This document shows, one piece after another, positions 49,339 through 58,900 of a stretch of 64,000 bases of DNA. The stretch's first letter is position 1. Each line of letters starts with the position of its first letter. The notes beneath the pieces are model-generated. The model saw only the letters and a program-made list of their open reading frames with translations. It had not been told where the DNA came from and did no database searches. The DNA lies in contig NZ_JACBXD010000039.1 in assembly GCF_013870525.1 (NCBI RefSeq), forward strand, positions 1-64,000, in the 5' to 3' direction. This DNA comes from Amycolatopsis pittospori (GTDB lineage: Bacteria > Actinomycetota > Actinomycetes > Mycobacteriales > Pseudonocardiaceae). The translations under genes and the position numbers were made by a program.

Positions 49339-51051
49339 TCACGCTGGGGGTTTCGCCAAGGACAGGTCCCAGAATTCGGCGTACCGGCCGCCACGATGGA
49401 GCAATTCGTCGTGGCGGCCTTCTTCCACGATCCGGCCACCGTCGAGGAAGACCACCTTGTCGGCACGCTGGACGGTCCGCAGCCGGTGCGCCACCATCAC
49501 GACGGTCCGGCCCGCCATCAGCCGCTCGATTCCTTCGTGGACAGCGGTTTCGTTGACCGGATCCAGTGCCGAGGTCACCTCGTCGAGCAGCACGATGGGC
49601 GCGTTCTTCAGCAGCGCCCGCGCGATCGAGACCCGCTGACGTTCCCCGCCGGACAGCGAAGTGCCGCCCTCGCCGACGTTCGCCGACCATCCGCCGGGCA
49701 GCCGCTCGATGACCTCGTCCAGCCGTGCCGCCGTCGCCGCCGCACGCACTTCGGCGTCGTCGGCGTCCGGACGGCCGAGCCGGATGTTCTCCTCGATCGT
49801 GCCGTCGAAGAGGTAGACGTCCTGGAAGACGATGGCGATCCGCGCCATCAGGTCCTCGGTGCTGATCGCGCGGACGTCCACCCCGCCGACGCGCACCGCA
49901 CCGGAGTCCACGTCGTGGAACCGGGCGAGCATCTGGAGGATCGTGCTCTTGCCCGCGCCCGACGGGCCGACGACGGCGAGTCGTCGACCTTCTTCCACGG
50001 TAAGGGAGACGTCGTCGAGCACCGTGCGGTCGCCGTGCCGGAAGGTGACGGATGCGAACTCCAGGTCGTGGTGTTCGGGCCGGACCGGGTCGAGAGGCTC
50101 CGGAAGCGGTTCGGTCCGCAGGACGGTGTCGAGCCTCGCCAGTACCGAACGCGCGCCGCGGAGTTTGCCGCCGATGTCCGACAGCGACAGCAGCGGATCC
50201 GCGCAGCGGGCGGCCAGGACGAGGATCGTCAGCACCTCGGCCGCCCCGACCTTCCCGCCGAGCGCGAGGAAAGCGCCCAGTACCAGCAGAACGGTGAACA
50301 TCGCCTGCACCGTGAACGTCAGTCCCACGACGCCGGGCAACGCCGAAAGCGTGGAGCGGCGGGAGGCGCGCCGCAGATCGCGCAGTGAGTCGTCGAGCAG
50401 GCCGAACCGTTCGGCGGTGCGGCCGCCGGCCCGGAGCACCGGCTGGGCCTGCAGGTACTCGATGACGCGTCCGGTGGCTTCGTGATCGCGTTCGGCGCCT
50501 TCCCGGTCGGCGGCCGCCATCGAGCGGCCCGCGCGGACCTGGATCACCGCGACGAGCGGGACGGCGATCAGCGCGGCCAGCCCCAGTCGCCAGTTGAACG
50601 CGAGCATCACGAGCACGATCGTCAGGGGAGTGGCGCAGGCGGAGATGAACGGTGCGAGCAGATGCGCGATCACGCTCATCGCCCGCAGGACACCGGGTCC
50701 GGCCAGCACCGACACCTCGCCGACCCGGCCGGAGCCGAACCAGCCGATCGGCAGCCGTGCCAGATGATCGCCGAGCCGGTGGTACATCCCGCGCAGCAAC
50801 GTCGTTCCGACCCGGAAACCGGAGAGATCGCTGCGGTAGCGCAGGATCGCGAACACCGCGACCGCCGCGCCGAACGCGATCAGCCACGGCCGGGCGGCAC
50901 CGGGAGTGCTCCCGAAGAGCGCCTGTAGCAAAGGGACAAGCAGAGCGTAGGACAGGCCCTCGGCGATCGCGGTCGTCGTCATCAGGGCCACGGTGCGGCG
51001 CACCGGCCGGGCGTATTCCGGCCCCAGCACACGCAGCAACATCCGGATCAT
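49339..51051 (-). CDS. ABC exporter, fused permease-ATPase (second subunit)
   Basis: 570 residues: six membrane helices (about 15-300) then an ATPase with Walker A GPSGAGKSTI, signature LSGGERQRVSIARALL and Walker B IVLLDEVTSALD, all intact. ATG 51051 overlaps the partner gene's stop by 4 bases. Tandem half-transporters of this kind form heterodimers and resemble IrtA/IrtB- or YbtP/YbtQ-like systems for siderophores or peptides; no siderophore synthesis gene is adjacent. Confidence 0.92.
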   Translation of the reverse strand: MIRMLLRVLGPEYARPVRRTVALMTTTAIAEGLSYALLVPLLQALFGSTPGAARPWLIAFGAAVAVFAILRYRSDLSGFRVGTTLLRGMYHRLGDHLARLPIGWFGSGRVGEVSVLAGPGVLRAMSVIAHLLAPFISACATPLTIVLVMLAFNWRLGLAALIAVPLVAVIQVRAGRSMAAADREGAERDHEATGRVIEYLQAQPVLRAGGRTAERFGLLDDSLRDLRRASRRSTLSALPGVVGLTFTVQAMFTVLLVLGAFLALGGKVGAAEVLTILVLAARCADPLLSLSDIGGKLRGARSVLARLDTVLRTEPLPEPLDPVRPEHHDLEFASVTFRHGDRTVLDDVSLTVEEGRRLAVVGPSGAGKSTILQMLARFHDVDSGAVRVGGVDVRAISTEDLMARIAIVFQDVYLFDGTIEENIRLGRPDADDAEVRAAATAARLDEVIERLPGGWSANVGEGGTSLSGGERQRVSIARALLKNAPIVLLDEVTSALDPVNETAVHEGIERLMAGRTVVMVAHRLRTVQRADKVVFLDGGRIVEEGRHDELLHRGGRYAEFWDLSLAKPPA

Positions 51052-52790
51052 CGGGACTCCCCAGGGTCTTCGGTATGGGCATGCCAGAACTCGGCGAACT
51101 TTCCGTTCCGTGCCAGCAGATCCGCGGGCTTGCCACGTTCGGCGATCGTCCCGTTCTCCAGCATCACGACGACGTCGGCGTCGACGATCGTCTCCAGGCG
51201 GTGGGCGATGACCAGGGTGGTGCGATCGCCTTGTGACGCCGCCAGCGCCCGGCGCACGGCCGATTCGGTCTGCGGGTCGGCGAAGGCGGTGGCCTCGTCG
51301 AGCACCAGGACCGGAGCGTCGGCGAGCAGCGCGCGGGCCAGCGAGATCCGCTGTGCCTCGCCACCCGACAGCCCGGTTTCGTCCTCGAGCACCGTCTCGT
51401 AGCCGCGTGGCAGTTCGAGGATCCGTTCGTGGATGTTCGCCTGCTTGGCCGCGCGGACCACGTCGTCATGGCTCGCGCGCGGGACGGCGAGCGCGATGTT
51501 GTCCGCGACCGACGCACGCAGCAGCCGGACGTCCTGGAATACGAAGGAGACCGTCCGGTAGAGCTCCCGGCTGCCGACTTCGCGCAGATCGACGCCACCC
51601 AGCAGGACCGAACCGCTCGCCGGGTCGAAGAACCGCGGCAGCAAGTGGACCAGAGTGGACTTTCCGCTGCCCGAAGGCCCGACGATCGCGGTGACCGTCC
51701 CAGGCTCCAGGACCAGGTCGATTCCTCGCAGGACTTCGTGATCGTCTTCGTAGCCGAAGCGCACGTCCCGCAGTTCGACGCGGTGCCCTTGGGGCGCGAC
51801 GGGATTCGCGGGTTCCGGGAGTGGCGGCACCGCGAGGACGTCCCGGATCCGGCCGACCGCGCGACGGGCGGCCTGCAGCTCGTCGAACCCGTGCCCGAGC
51901 GCCGCCACCGGAGCGGTCAGACCGAGGCCGAGGACCAGGAACGGCAGGAGATCGGCCGGGGCCAGCTCGCCGCCGGTGATCAGGATCGTGCCGCCGATCA
52001 GCACCACCACCAGCACGAACGGCGGGGACAACGCCAGCTGCATCCCGGCCGCGGGCCCGGCCATCCCCCGTACCCAGCGGGTGAAGGTGCCGACGAAGGC
52101 GTCCGCGGCGGTGAGGAACCGGCGGTGGGCGCGGCCGGTGCCGCCGAACGCCTTGACCACGGCGATGCCCTGGACGAATTCGACGACCGCGCTCGAAATC
52201 CCCGCCATACCCCGGTCGAACTCCTCCTGTTCGCGAAGGCGCGACGGCGTCATCATCAGCGGGACCTGGAGGATCGCGAGCAGGACCGGGATCAGCGTGA
52301 TCAGGGTGAGCCGCCAGTCGATGGTGAGCAGGTACACCAGCGACACCAGCGGGACGACGAAGGCGGAGACGAGCTCGCCGGGGGTGTGCGCGATGAACGG
52401 GTGCACGGCGCTGACGTCCTCGCCCACCACCTTGGCCAGCTCACCGGTCCGGCGCCGCGAGAACCAGCCGATCGGTACACGCCCCAGGCGTTCGGCCAGC
52501 AGCCGCCGGAACGCCAGCTGGACCCGGCCGTCGAGCAGATGCCCGATCCCGGCCGACGCGGCCGTGAGCGCCAGCCGGACGAACAACCCGGCCGCGCCCA
52601 CGGCGACCGCGGTCCAGACCCGGCCGTCGTCGACCGGGCCGGGCGCCAGCAGCGCCCGGCCCAGTTCGACGACCGCCAGCAGCGGCGCCAACCCCGAGAC
52701 GGCGCCGATGACCTGAAGTACGACGACGGCCGCGAAACTCCCTGTGTAGGGGCGCAGCAGCCGCGCCAGAGTCGGAGCCGCGGTCGTCAT
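51048..52790 (-). CDS. ABC exporter, fused permease-ATPase (first subunit)
   Basis: 580 residues from ATG 52790; the frame is open far upstream but runs through the hydrolase gene, so the shorter start is right. Six membrane helices, then Walker A GPSGSGKSTLVHLL, signature LSGGEAQRISLARALL and Walker B VLVLDEATAFAD. Overlaps the hydrolase stop and the second subunit start, giving one tightly coupled three-gene operon. Confidence 0.92.
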   Translation of the reverse strand: MTTAAPTLARLLRPYTGSFAAVVVLQVIGAVSGLAPLLAVVELGRALLAPGPVDDGRVWTAVAVGAAGLFVRLALTAASAGIGHLLDGRVQLAFRRLLAERLGRVPIGWFSRRRTGELAKVVGEDVSAVHPFIAHTPGELVSAFVVPLVSLVYLLTIDWRLTLITLIPVLLAILQVPLMMTPSRLREQEEFDRGMAGISSAVVEFVQGIAVVKAFGGTGRAHRRFLTAADAFVGTFTRWVRGMAGPAAGMQLALSPPFVLVVVLIGGTILITGGELAPADLLPFLVLGLGLTAPVAALGHGFDELQAARRAVGRIRDVLAVPPLPEPANPVAPQGHRVELRDVRFGYEDDHEVLRGIDLVLEPGTVTAIVGPSGSGKSTLVHLLPRFFDPASGSVLLGGVDLREVGSRELYRTVSFVFQDVRLLRASVADNIALAVPRASHDDVVRAAKQANIHERILELPRGYETVLEDETGLSGGEAQRISLARALLADAPVLVLDEATAFADPQTESAVRRALAASQGDRTTLVIAHRLETIVDADVVVMLENGTIAERGKPADLLARNGKFAEFWHAHTEDPGESR

Positions 52791-53686
52791 TCGGCCAGCG
52801 CGCGGCGCAGGGCCCCGCCCAGTTCGGCGATCTGCCGGTGCGAGACCTCGGCGGACAGGATCGCCTGCGAACCGTGGAAGGTACCTGGCCACTGGTGCAG
52901 TTCGACCGAGACACCCGCCTGCATGAGGCGGACCGCGTAGTCGATGTTCTCGTCGCGGTTGGGGCAGAACTCCGCGGAGGCCACGTAGGCGGGCGGTAGC
53001 CCGGACAGATCGGCGGCCCGCGCGGCGGCGGCGTAGGGGGAAGGAGCAGGCCGTCCTTCCAGGTAGTGCCGCCACATCGCGGCGATCTTGTCGCGGTTCA
53101 CCCAAGGGGTGTCGGTGAAGTTCCGGGCCGACCACGTCTCCTGCCGGTCGTCGAGGCTCGGCTGGTTGAGCAGCTGGAACCGGATCGCCGGGCCTTGTTC
53201 GTCGCGCGCTCGCAGCGCCGCGGTCGCCGCCAGCCCGCCGCCGGCGCTGTGCCCGCCGATCGCGATCCGGTCCGGGGTGACGCCGAGTTCGGCCGCGTGT
53301 CCGGCGGTCCAGTTCAGCACGGCGTAGACGTCGTCGAGCGCGGCCGGGAACGGATTTTCGGGCGCCAGGCGGTACTTCACCGAGATCACCACCGCGCCGG
53401 AACCCTCGGCGAGACGGGCGGCCCACGGGTGTTCCGTGTCCAGATCGCCCATCACGTAGCCGCCGCCGTGCAGCCAGACGATGGCGCCCTGGGCGTCGCG
53501 GGGACGATAGACGCGGATCGCCACGTCCGGGTCGCCGGGCACGATCCGGTCTTCGACGTCCATGGCCGAGGTGTCCGGCTGCGGCACCGAGGTCGCCAGC
53601 TTGGTGAAGTTCTCGCGCTCGGTGGCCGGGTCGTCGAGGGTGGCCGGCGGGAACAGGGCGATGAAGGCTTCCAATTCGGGATCCAT
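52787..53686 (-). CDS. Alpha/beta hydrolase (HSL/acetyl-esterase type)
   Basis: 299 residues from ATG 53686. The HSL family oxyanion motif is WLHGGGYVMGD, the nucleophile elbow IAIGGHSAGGGLAA, and the late histidine is in WPGTFHGSQ. Such enzymes cleave short acyl esters or lactones. First gene of an operon with two ABC exporter subunits; it may process the transported compound, for example a siderophore or ester. Divergent from the PucR-like regulator with 95 bases between. Confidence 0.88.
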   Translation of the reverse strand: MDPELEAFIALFPPATLDDPATERENFTKLATSVPQPDTSAMDVEDRIVPGDPDVAIRVYRPRDAQGAIVWLHGGGYVMGDLDTEHPWAARLAEGSGAVVISVKYRLAPENPFPAALDDVYAVLNWTAGHAAELGVTPDRIAIGGHSAGGGLAATAALRARDEQGPAIRFQLLNQPSLDDRQETWSARNFTDTPWVNRDKIAAMWRHYLEGRPAPSPYAAAARAADLSGLPPAYVASAEFCPNRDENIDYAVRLMQAGVSVELHQWPGTFHGSQAILSAEVSHRQIAELGGALRRALAE

Positions 53687-53781
53687 GACGCCATGCTCCC
53701 GGCACCGGGCCGGGAGGTCGCCCGCCACTCGTCGCGCGTTCCGGGCTTCTCGCGCGACGATCGCCGCGTACCCTCGCCGTC

Positions 53782-54822
53782 ATGGAGGCACTGGCCGCTC
53801 GGTTGTCGCATCTGGATCCGGACGTCGAAGGCGTCATCCGCGTCGTGATGTTCTACGACACCCTGATGCGGCGGCGCGTCGATCTCCCCGTGCTCGCCCG
53901 CGCGTCGGCGGGGCTGGCGGAATGCGTGGCCGGGATCCGGCTCCACGGCACGGGACGGACGATCCGCATGGCGCCCGACGGCCGGGAGGTGGCCGCCCCG
54001 CTCGAACCCGCTTCCGTCTCGACGTCGGTGGCGGTCACCCTCGACGAGGAGGAGATCGGCACCGTCTGGCTGGAACGCGACGGCGGCCCCGCCTCGCTCG
54101 ACGAAGCGCTGCTGGACAGGCTCGCCATCGCCGCCGCCACGGTCGTCGAGCGGTACGGCCCGGCCCGCACCACCATGGCCGACCCGGCGCTCGTGGAACT
54201 CGTGATCAGCTCCACCAGCGACGACGCCGCCCGGAACCGGGCGCTGCGGCTGCTCGGATTCGCCGCCGAACCTCCGATCCACGTCGTCGCGGTCCGGTCG
54301 GGGATCCCGCTCGAGAAGCTCGGCGGCCTGGTCTGCCCGGGCCGCCCGGTCAGGGCCGCCCCACTCGGCGACGTCGGCATCATCCTGGCGACCGCGGTGG
54401 ATCCGGCCCGGCTGCCGGACGGTGTGCGCGCGGGGATCGGTGCCGCCGGCTGTCCGCACCGGTCCTGGCTGGACGCCCGGACCGCGCTCCGGTTCACCAC
54501 CGAGCGCCTTCCGGTCATCCATCACGACGACCTCGGTGCGTTGGCGCTGCTCGCACGGGTCCCCGAGGAAGACGTGCGCGGCAACGCCGACGTCGTCGCG
54601 ATCGCGGGCCTGGCAGCGGATCCGGAAGACCTGCGCACCCTGGACGCCTACTGCGTCACGGGTTCCGTCCGGCAGGCCGCCGATTTCCTGCACCTGCACC
54701 ACAGCAGCGTCGCGCGCCGGCTCACGCTGATCGGGAAGACCCTGGGTATCGAGCTGAACGACCCCGCCGGGCTGACCCGGGCCCGGCTCGCCCTCACCGC
54801 GTGGCGGCTCCTCGACGATTGA
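53782..54822 (+). CDS. PucR/CdaR-type helix-turn-helix regulator
   Basis: 346 residues. The C-terminal helix-turn-helix is clear (TLDAYCVTGSVRQAADFLHLHHSSVARRLTLIGKTLGI). The N-terminal and central parts have GGDEF/GAF-like character but no motif I can name with certainty. It is divergent from the hydrolase-ABC operon and is the likely regulator of it. Confidence 0.8.
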   Translation: MEALAARLSHLDPDVEGVIRVVMFYDTLMRRRVDLPVLARASAGLAECVAGIRLHGTGRTIRMAPDGREVAAPLEPASVSTSVAVTLDEEEIGTVWLERDGGPASLDEALLDRLAIAAATVVERYGPARTTMADPALVELVISSTSDDAARNRALRLLGFAAEPPIHVVAVRSGIPLEKLGGLVCPGRPVRAAPLGDVGIILATAVDPARLPDGVRAGIGAAGCPHRSWLDARTALRFTTERLPVIHHDDLGALALLARVPEEDVRGNADVVAIAGLAADPEDLRTLDAYCVTGSVRQAADFLHLHHSSVARRLTLIGKTLGIELNDPAGLTRARLALTAWRLLDD

Positions 54823-55068
54823 GGAATGTCCTCCGGGAATGCGCGATCGATCGAAATCCCTACTTTTGTCGGATTTCCGTTTCCGTTCCGTGTGTTAAGT
54901 GATCACGCCCCGCTGATCGATACGCATATACGCAGACAATGTCCGGCGAGTGTCATGGGGAAATAAATAGGTAGTCCGCGCGACTTTCGTCGGTTTCCGG
55001 ATTCCCTTGTCGCGACACAGAATCAGCGCGTTCGTCCCCACTGAAGCGGCCGGTGCCCGGCCGCAGAA

Positions 55069-55797
55069 ATGAGTCGGAACATGCGACTGCGCTCCCTCGT
55101 CCTGCTCGCCGGTACCGCCTTCATGGCGCTGCTCGGCTCGACCGCCCCCGCCGCGACCGCCGCAGAACCCTCCGGTGTGCAGCCGATGATCATCGGTGGC
55201 CAGTACGCGCAGAGCGGCCCGTGGGCGGCCCGGTTGTTCGTCAACGGCCAGCAGAACTGCAGCGCGACGATCATCGCGCCGCAGTACATCCTCACCGCCA
55301 AGCACTGTGTCGCCAGCAGCGGCAGCTACACCTTCCGCATCGGCAGCCTCGACCAGCAGAGCGGCGGCACGATGGCCACCGCGTCGACCATCACCCGCCA
55401 CTCCGGCGCGGACCTGGCCATCGTCAAGCTGACCAGCTCGGTCAACGCCACCTACGCGCCGCTCGGCACCACGAGCAACGTCGCGGTCGGCCAGAACGTG
55501 CAGGTCTACGGCTGGGGCGCGACCAGCCAGTGCGGTTCCGAGATCAACTGCCAGTCCCGCTACCTGAAGGTCGCCACCGTCCGGGTGAACTCGGTCAACT
55601 GCAGCGACTACAACGGCGGCGTCGCGGTCTGCGCGAACCGCGTCGACGGCATCACCGCCGGCGGTGACTCGGGCGGCCCGATGTTCTCCGGTGGCCGCCA
55701 GGTCGGTGTCGCCTCGACCAGCGACCGGTCGAACAACACCGCGTACACCAACATCACCCGGTACCGCAGCTGGATCCAGCAGGTCGCCGGCGTCTGA
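55069..55797 (+). CDS. Secreted trypsin-like serine protease (S1)
   Basis: 242 residues from ATG 55069 (ATG 55081 is also possible). A Sec signal (about residues 5-30) is followed by a short propeptide and the chymotrypsin fold starting near MIIGGQYAQSG. The catalytic triad is present: His in LTAKHC, Asp in SGADLAIVKL, Ser in GGDSGGP. Cysteines pair as in bacterial trypsins. Neighbours give no target; it is probably an extracellular digestive enzyme. The upstream 240 bases are AT-rich and hold its promoter. Confidence 0.92.
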   Translation: MSRNMRLRSLVLLAGTAFMALLGSTAPAATAAEPSGVQPMIIGGQYAQSGPWAARLFVNGQQNCSATIIAPQYILTAKHCVASSGSYTFRIGSLDQQSGGTMATASTITRHSGADLAIVKLTSSVNATYAPLGTTSNVAVGQNVQVYGWGATSQCGSEINCQSRYLKVATVRVNSVNCSDYNGGVAVCANRVDGITAGGDSGGPMFSGGRQVGVASTSDRSNNTAYTNITRYRSWIQQVAGV

Positions 55798-55810
55798 CCC
55801 CCGGTGAAAG

Positions 55811-55845
55811 AGGAGCCCTCCCCGGCGCGGTCGGGGAGGGCTCCT
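55811..55845 (+). terminator. Terminator after the protease gene
   Basis: A perfect 14-bp stem (AGGAGCCCTCCCCG at 55811-55824, complement 55832-55845) with a 7-base loop, 13 bases after the stop. Insulates the protease from the following operon. Confidence 0.88.
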
Positions 55846-55991
55846 TGCCGTTCGGCGCCGTTCGGGTGAACGCGGCAGCACAGATGCGCGGAGATGAATT
55901 TGTCATCTGAACACCGATCCCTGGGCCGATCGGCGCGATAATGTGGCGTTCAGCGCCGATGAGACGGCGCCTGGACCTTGGGAGGGGGCCA

Positions 55992-57803
55992 GTGGCGCAA
56001 CCGACGCAGGCTCTCGACCGCACGATCGTCGTCGTGGACGTCGCGGGATTCACCTCTCCCGAGCGGAATCCGCTCGACAGGCTCGCCGTGCGCCAGGGCA
56101 TGTACGAGGTGCTCAAAACCGCTTTCGCGGAAAGCGACGTCGACTTCGATTCCTGCGCACGCGAGGATCGCGGTGACGGCGCGCTGATCCTGTTGCCGCC
56201 TGGCACCACGAAGAGCCTGGTCGCCGATCGCTTACCGGATCGCATCGCGGTCGCTCTCCGCCGGTACAACTGGACAAGGACTTCGCAGGCGCAGATCCGC
56301 TTGCGGGTGAGCCTGAACTCCGGCGAGGTGCTGAACGACGGGAACGGGTGGGTCGGCGAAGCGGTCGACACTGCCTTTCGCATTCTGGACGCTCAACTGG
56401 CGAAAGAGGCGTTCGCGGAATCCGATCGGATGATCGCCTTCATCTCTTCCGAGCGGTTCTTCTCCGACGTCATCGCGCCGGATCCGGGACTGCTGCCCGA
56501 GTTGTACGACCCGATACCGGTTTCGGTGAAGACCTTCACCGGAATGGCTTATCTGCGACTACACGGCGAACTCACCGCCGCGGCGGCGAAAGCACCCGCC
56601 GTCGAGCCGGCGCGGCTCGACGACCGGCCTCTTCCCGAACTGGCCAGCGACGTCCTGGAGTTGATACCCCGCAAGGATCTCGCGGGCCTGCACCGCCATC
56701 TGACCCGGATGGAGGTACCGCATCTCGGCGTGATGATGAGCCGCGCGCTCGGCCCGGCGATCCCGCTGCCGCGGCTGGACGGCGTCACCGACGCGTGGAG
56801 TGCCTTCCACCTGCTCACGGATTTCAACGCGGGCCCGGACGGGATCCCGCCCGCCGTCACGTTTCTGCGGCTGCTGGCGGAACACGCCGGCGGCGAGGCG
56901 GGCGCCATGATCGCCGGCTGGATCGGTGACCAGGCGCGTTCGCTGCGACTCGGCCCCGCGCTCGGACATCAGCGGCAGAGCAGGCCGCCGATTCCTGAAC
57001 GTCCGCATTTGCATTTGACGATCATGCTCGAACCGGTTTCCGCCGACCCGACGCGATGCACTCTCGCATTCTGGCGCCAAGATGACCCGGAAGTGTGGCC
57101 TCCCGCGCTGGGTGGTGTGCGGGAAATCGGAATAGACGAGGTCGAGTTCAGGGTCGACGACGTCATCCTGGAGACTGAGGGAGTCTGGTCCGGCCAGAGC
57201 ATGTCCGCGTCGGTGGAATTCCTGCTGCCGAGGACGTTGATCAATTTGCCCGTGCAGCGATGGGCCAAGGAACATGGGACGGGCCAGCCTCAGCCGTTGA
57301 GGTACGGGTACCGGCTCGGGATAAGATCACTGGAGAGGATGCGGGCGAGGCATTGGCATCGCGCATGGCACGTTCGCTGGGACTCGATGGTGGAGGATCC
57401 GTCCGCGGACCGGCTGCACTATTCCGATCGTGCGGAGTTCGAGGATCACCCGATCGACGCAATACTGAGCGACGAGCACTGGATCGGGCTGGTATTGGCG
57501 AATCCGCCCGCCTCGCAAGCGGAACAGGGCACCGCACCGGACGAGTTGACGACCGCCATCCGGAGTGGGCTGCCCGTGATCCTCTGGCATCCGGACGCCG
57601 AACCCGAGAAGCTGCGCGAGTTGCTGGACTGGGTATTGGCCACGGAGACCGGCTTTATCGAACTGCCGGATCGCCGCAAACTGGCGAATTCGGGTGCGGC
57701 GGTACCGTTCAAGAATTCTCTGGCTCACGATCTGGTGGTAATGTGGGACGACCCGAAACGGGTAATTGTTCTCGACCAACCGTTGATCCCGACTCGACCG
57801 TAA
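55992..57803 (+). CDS. VMAP-type protein with nucleotidyl-cyclase-like N-terminus
   Basis: 603 residues from GTG 55992, after GGGAGGGGG. Residues about 9-190 resemble a class III nucleotidyl cyclase core: Asp16 in VVVDVAGFTS and Asp62 in REDRGDGALILLP are the two usual metal aspartates, and SLNSGEVLNDGNGWVGEAVDTAFRIL fits the later region. Residues about 215-300 (LPELASDVLELIPRKDLAGLHR) look like an effector-associated adaptor domain. Residues about 320-603 match the VMAP C-terminal domain (HLTIMLEPVSADPTRC, GLPVILWHPD, VIVLDQPLIP). VMAP, MoxR and vWA form ternary systems predicted to act in conflict or signalling; the cyclase part is probably the effector. Confidence 0.78.
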   Translation: MAQPTQALDRTIVVVDVAGFTSPERNPLDRLAVRQGMYEVLKTAFAESDVDFDSCAREDRGDGALILLPPGTTKSLVADRLPDRIAVALRRYNWTRTSQAQIRLRVSLNSGEVLNDGNGWVGEAVDTAFRILDAQLAKEAFAESDRMIAFISSERFFSDVIAPDPGLLPELYDPIPVSVKTFTGMAYLRLHGELTAAAAKAPAVEPARLDDRPLPELASDVLELIPRKDLAGLHRHLTRMEVPHLGVMMSRALGPAIPLPRLDGVTDAWSAFHLLTDFNAGPDGIPPAVTFLRLLAEHAGGEAGAMIAGWIGDQARSLRLGPALGHQRQSRPPIPERPHLHLTIMLEPVSADPTRCTLAFWRQDDPEVWPPALGGVREIGIDEVEFRVDDVILETEGVWSGQSMSASVEFLLPRTLINLPVQRWAKEHGTGQPQPLRYGYRLGIRSLERMRARHWHRAWHVRWDSMVEDPSADRLHYSDRAEFEDHPIDAILSDEHWIGLVLANPPASQAEQGTAPDELTTAIRSGLPVILWHPDAEPEKLRELLDWVLATETGFIELPDRRKLANSGAAVPFKNSLAHDLVVMWDDPKRVIVLDQPLIPTRP

Positions 57804-57816
57804 GGGGATACCGCGG

Positions 57817-58899
57817 ATGAGCGTGAACGACCAGGACGTGGCCGTGGACGGTCGGACGCCGCATTCCGATGCACCCGATTGGTGGATTTATCGGGGGACC
57901 GGCAGGCCGATCCACGACATCGACCTCGCGCAGTTGCTGCCCGCGCCGCCCCCCTGGCGTTCCTATCGCGGGGATCCGCCGCCGGAGCACGACGTGCCGC
58001 CACCGGACGACGGCGAGTCGGAGCGCCGCCTCGGTACCGCGTTCACGCTTTCCGAGCAGGATATCGACGACAATGAACTGAACATGGTGAACGCCGCGCT
58101 CTACCTGCGGCGTCCCTTGCTGGTGACGGGAAATCCGGGAACCGGGAAGTCGAGTCTCGCCTACCGGATCGCCAGGGAGCTCGGTCTCGGCCGGGTACTG
58201 CGCTGGGGGATCACCAGTCATACCGCGCTGAGTTCCGGTCTTTACGGCTACGACGCGATCGGCCGGGTGCAGGCCGCCGCGACGAGTCAGGCGCAGCTCG
58301 GCGGCGAGGGGGAAGAGCCGCCGATCGGCGATTTCGTCCGGCTGGGCCCGCTGGGTACGGCGTTCCTGCCCAGCAGGCTGCCCCGTGTCCTCCTGATCGA
58401 CGAGCTCGACAAGTCCGAGGCCGATCTGCCGAATGACCTGCTTTCGATCTTCGAAGACGGCGAATTCTCCATCGAGGAATTGGCGCGGGTGCGCAATCGG
58501 CATCCCGAGGTCACCGTGCACACCGCGGATCCGCAGCGCACCGCCGTCGTCCGTGACGGCCGGATAGCCTGCCACGCCTTTCCTGTCGTCGTCATGACCA
58601 GCAACGGGGAACGGGAATTCCCGCCCGCGTTCCTCCGCCGGTGTCTGCAATTGCGGATCGAGAACCCGGACCACGAACAGCTGGCCGCGATCGTGGCGAG
58701 CCATCTGGTCGGGCAGAACGGTGAGCACCGGGACGAGCTCATCCGCGAATTCGCCGAACGCAGCAAGGCGGAAGGCGGTCTGCCGACCGACCGGTTGCTC
58801 GACGCCGTGTATCTGGCCACGTCGGGTGCGTATCAGCCGGATCAGGAGGCGTGGCCGCGGCTGGTGGACGCGCTGTGGCAACGACTGACGGTGCGGTGA
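57817..58899 (+). CDS. MoxR-type AAA+ ATPase
   Basis: 360 residues. Walker A GNPGTGKSSLAYRIA (about 105), Walker B VLLIDELDKSEADLPNDLL (about 190), sensor VVMTSNGEREFPPAFLRRC. Members of this branch are paired with VMAP or SAV_2336 proteins. It starts 13 bases after the VMAP stop and ends one base before the next start, so the three genes are one operon. Role is probably ATP-dependent remodelling or switching of the vWA partner. Confidence 0.9.
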   Translation: MSVNDQDVAVDGRTPHSDAPDWWIYRGTGRPIHDIDLAQLLPAPPPWRSYRGDPPPEHDVPPPDDGESERRLGTAFTLSEQDIDDNELNMVNAALYLRRPLLVTGNPGTGKSSLAYRIARELGLGRVLRWGITSHTALSSGLYGYDAIGRVQAAATSQAQLGGEGEEPPIGDFVRLGPLGTAFLPSRLPRVLLIDELDKSEADLPNDLLSIFEDGEFSIEELARVRNRHPEVTVHTADPQRTAVVRDGRIACHAFPVVVMTSNGEREFPPAFLRRCLQLRIENPDHEQLAAIVASHLVGQNGEHRDELIREFAERSKAEGGLPTDRLLDAVYLATSGAYQPDQEAWPRLVDALWQRLTVR

Positions 58900-58900
58900 C

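Noticed and set aside
49339-52790. Calling the tandem ABC exporters a siderophore system
   Set aside because: They resemble siderophore-type half transporters, but no siderophore synthesis gene, iron box or reductase is visible nearby; the substrate is left open.
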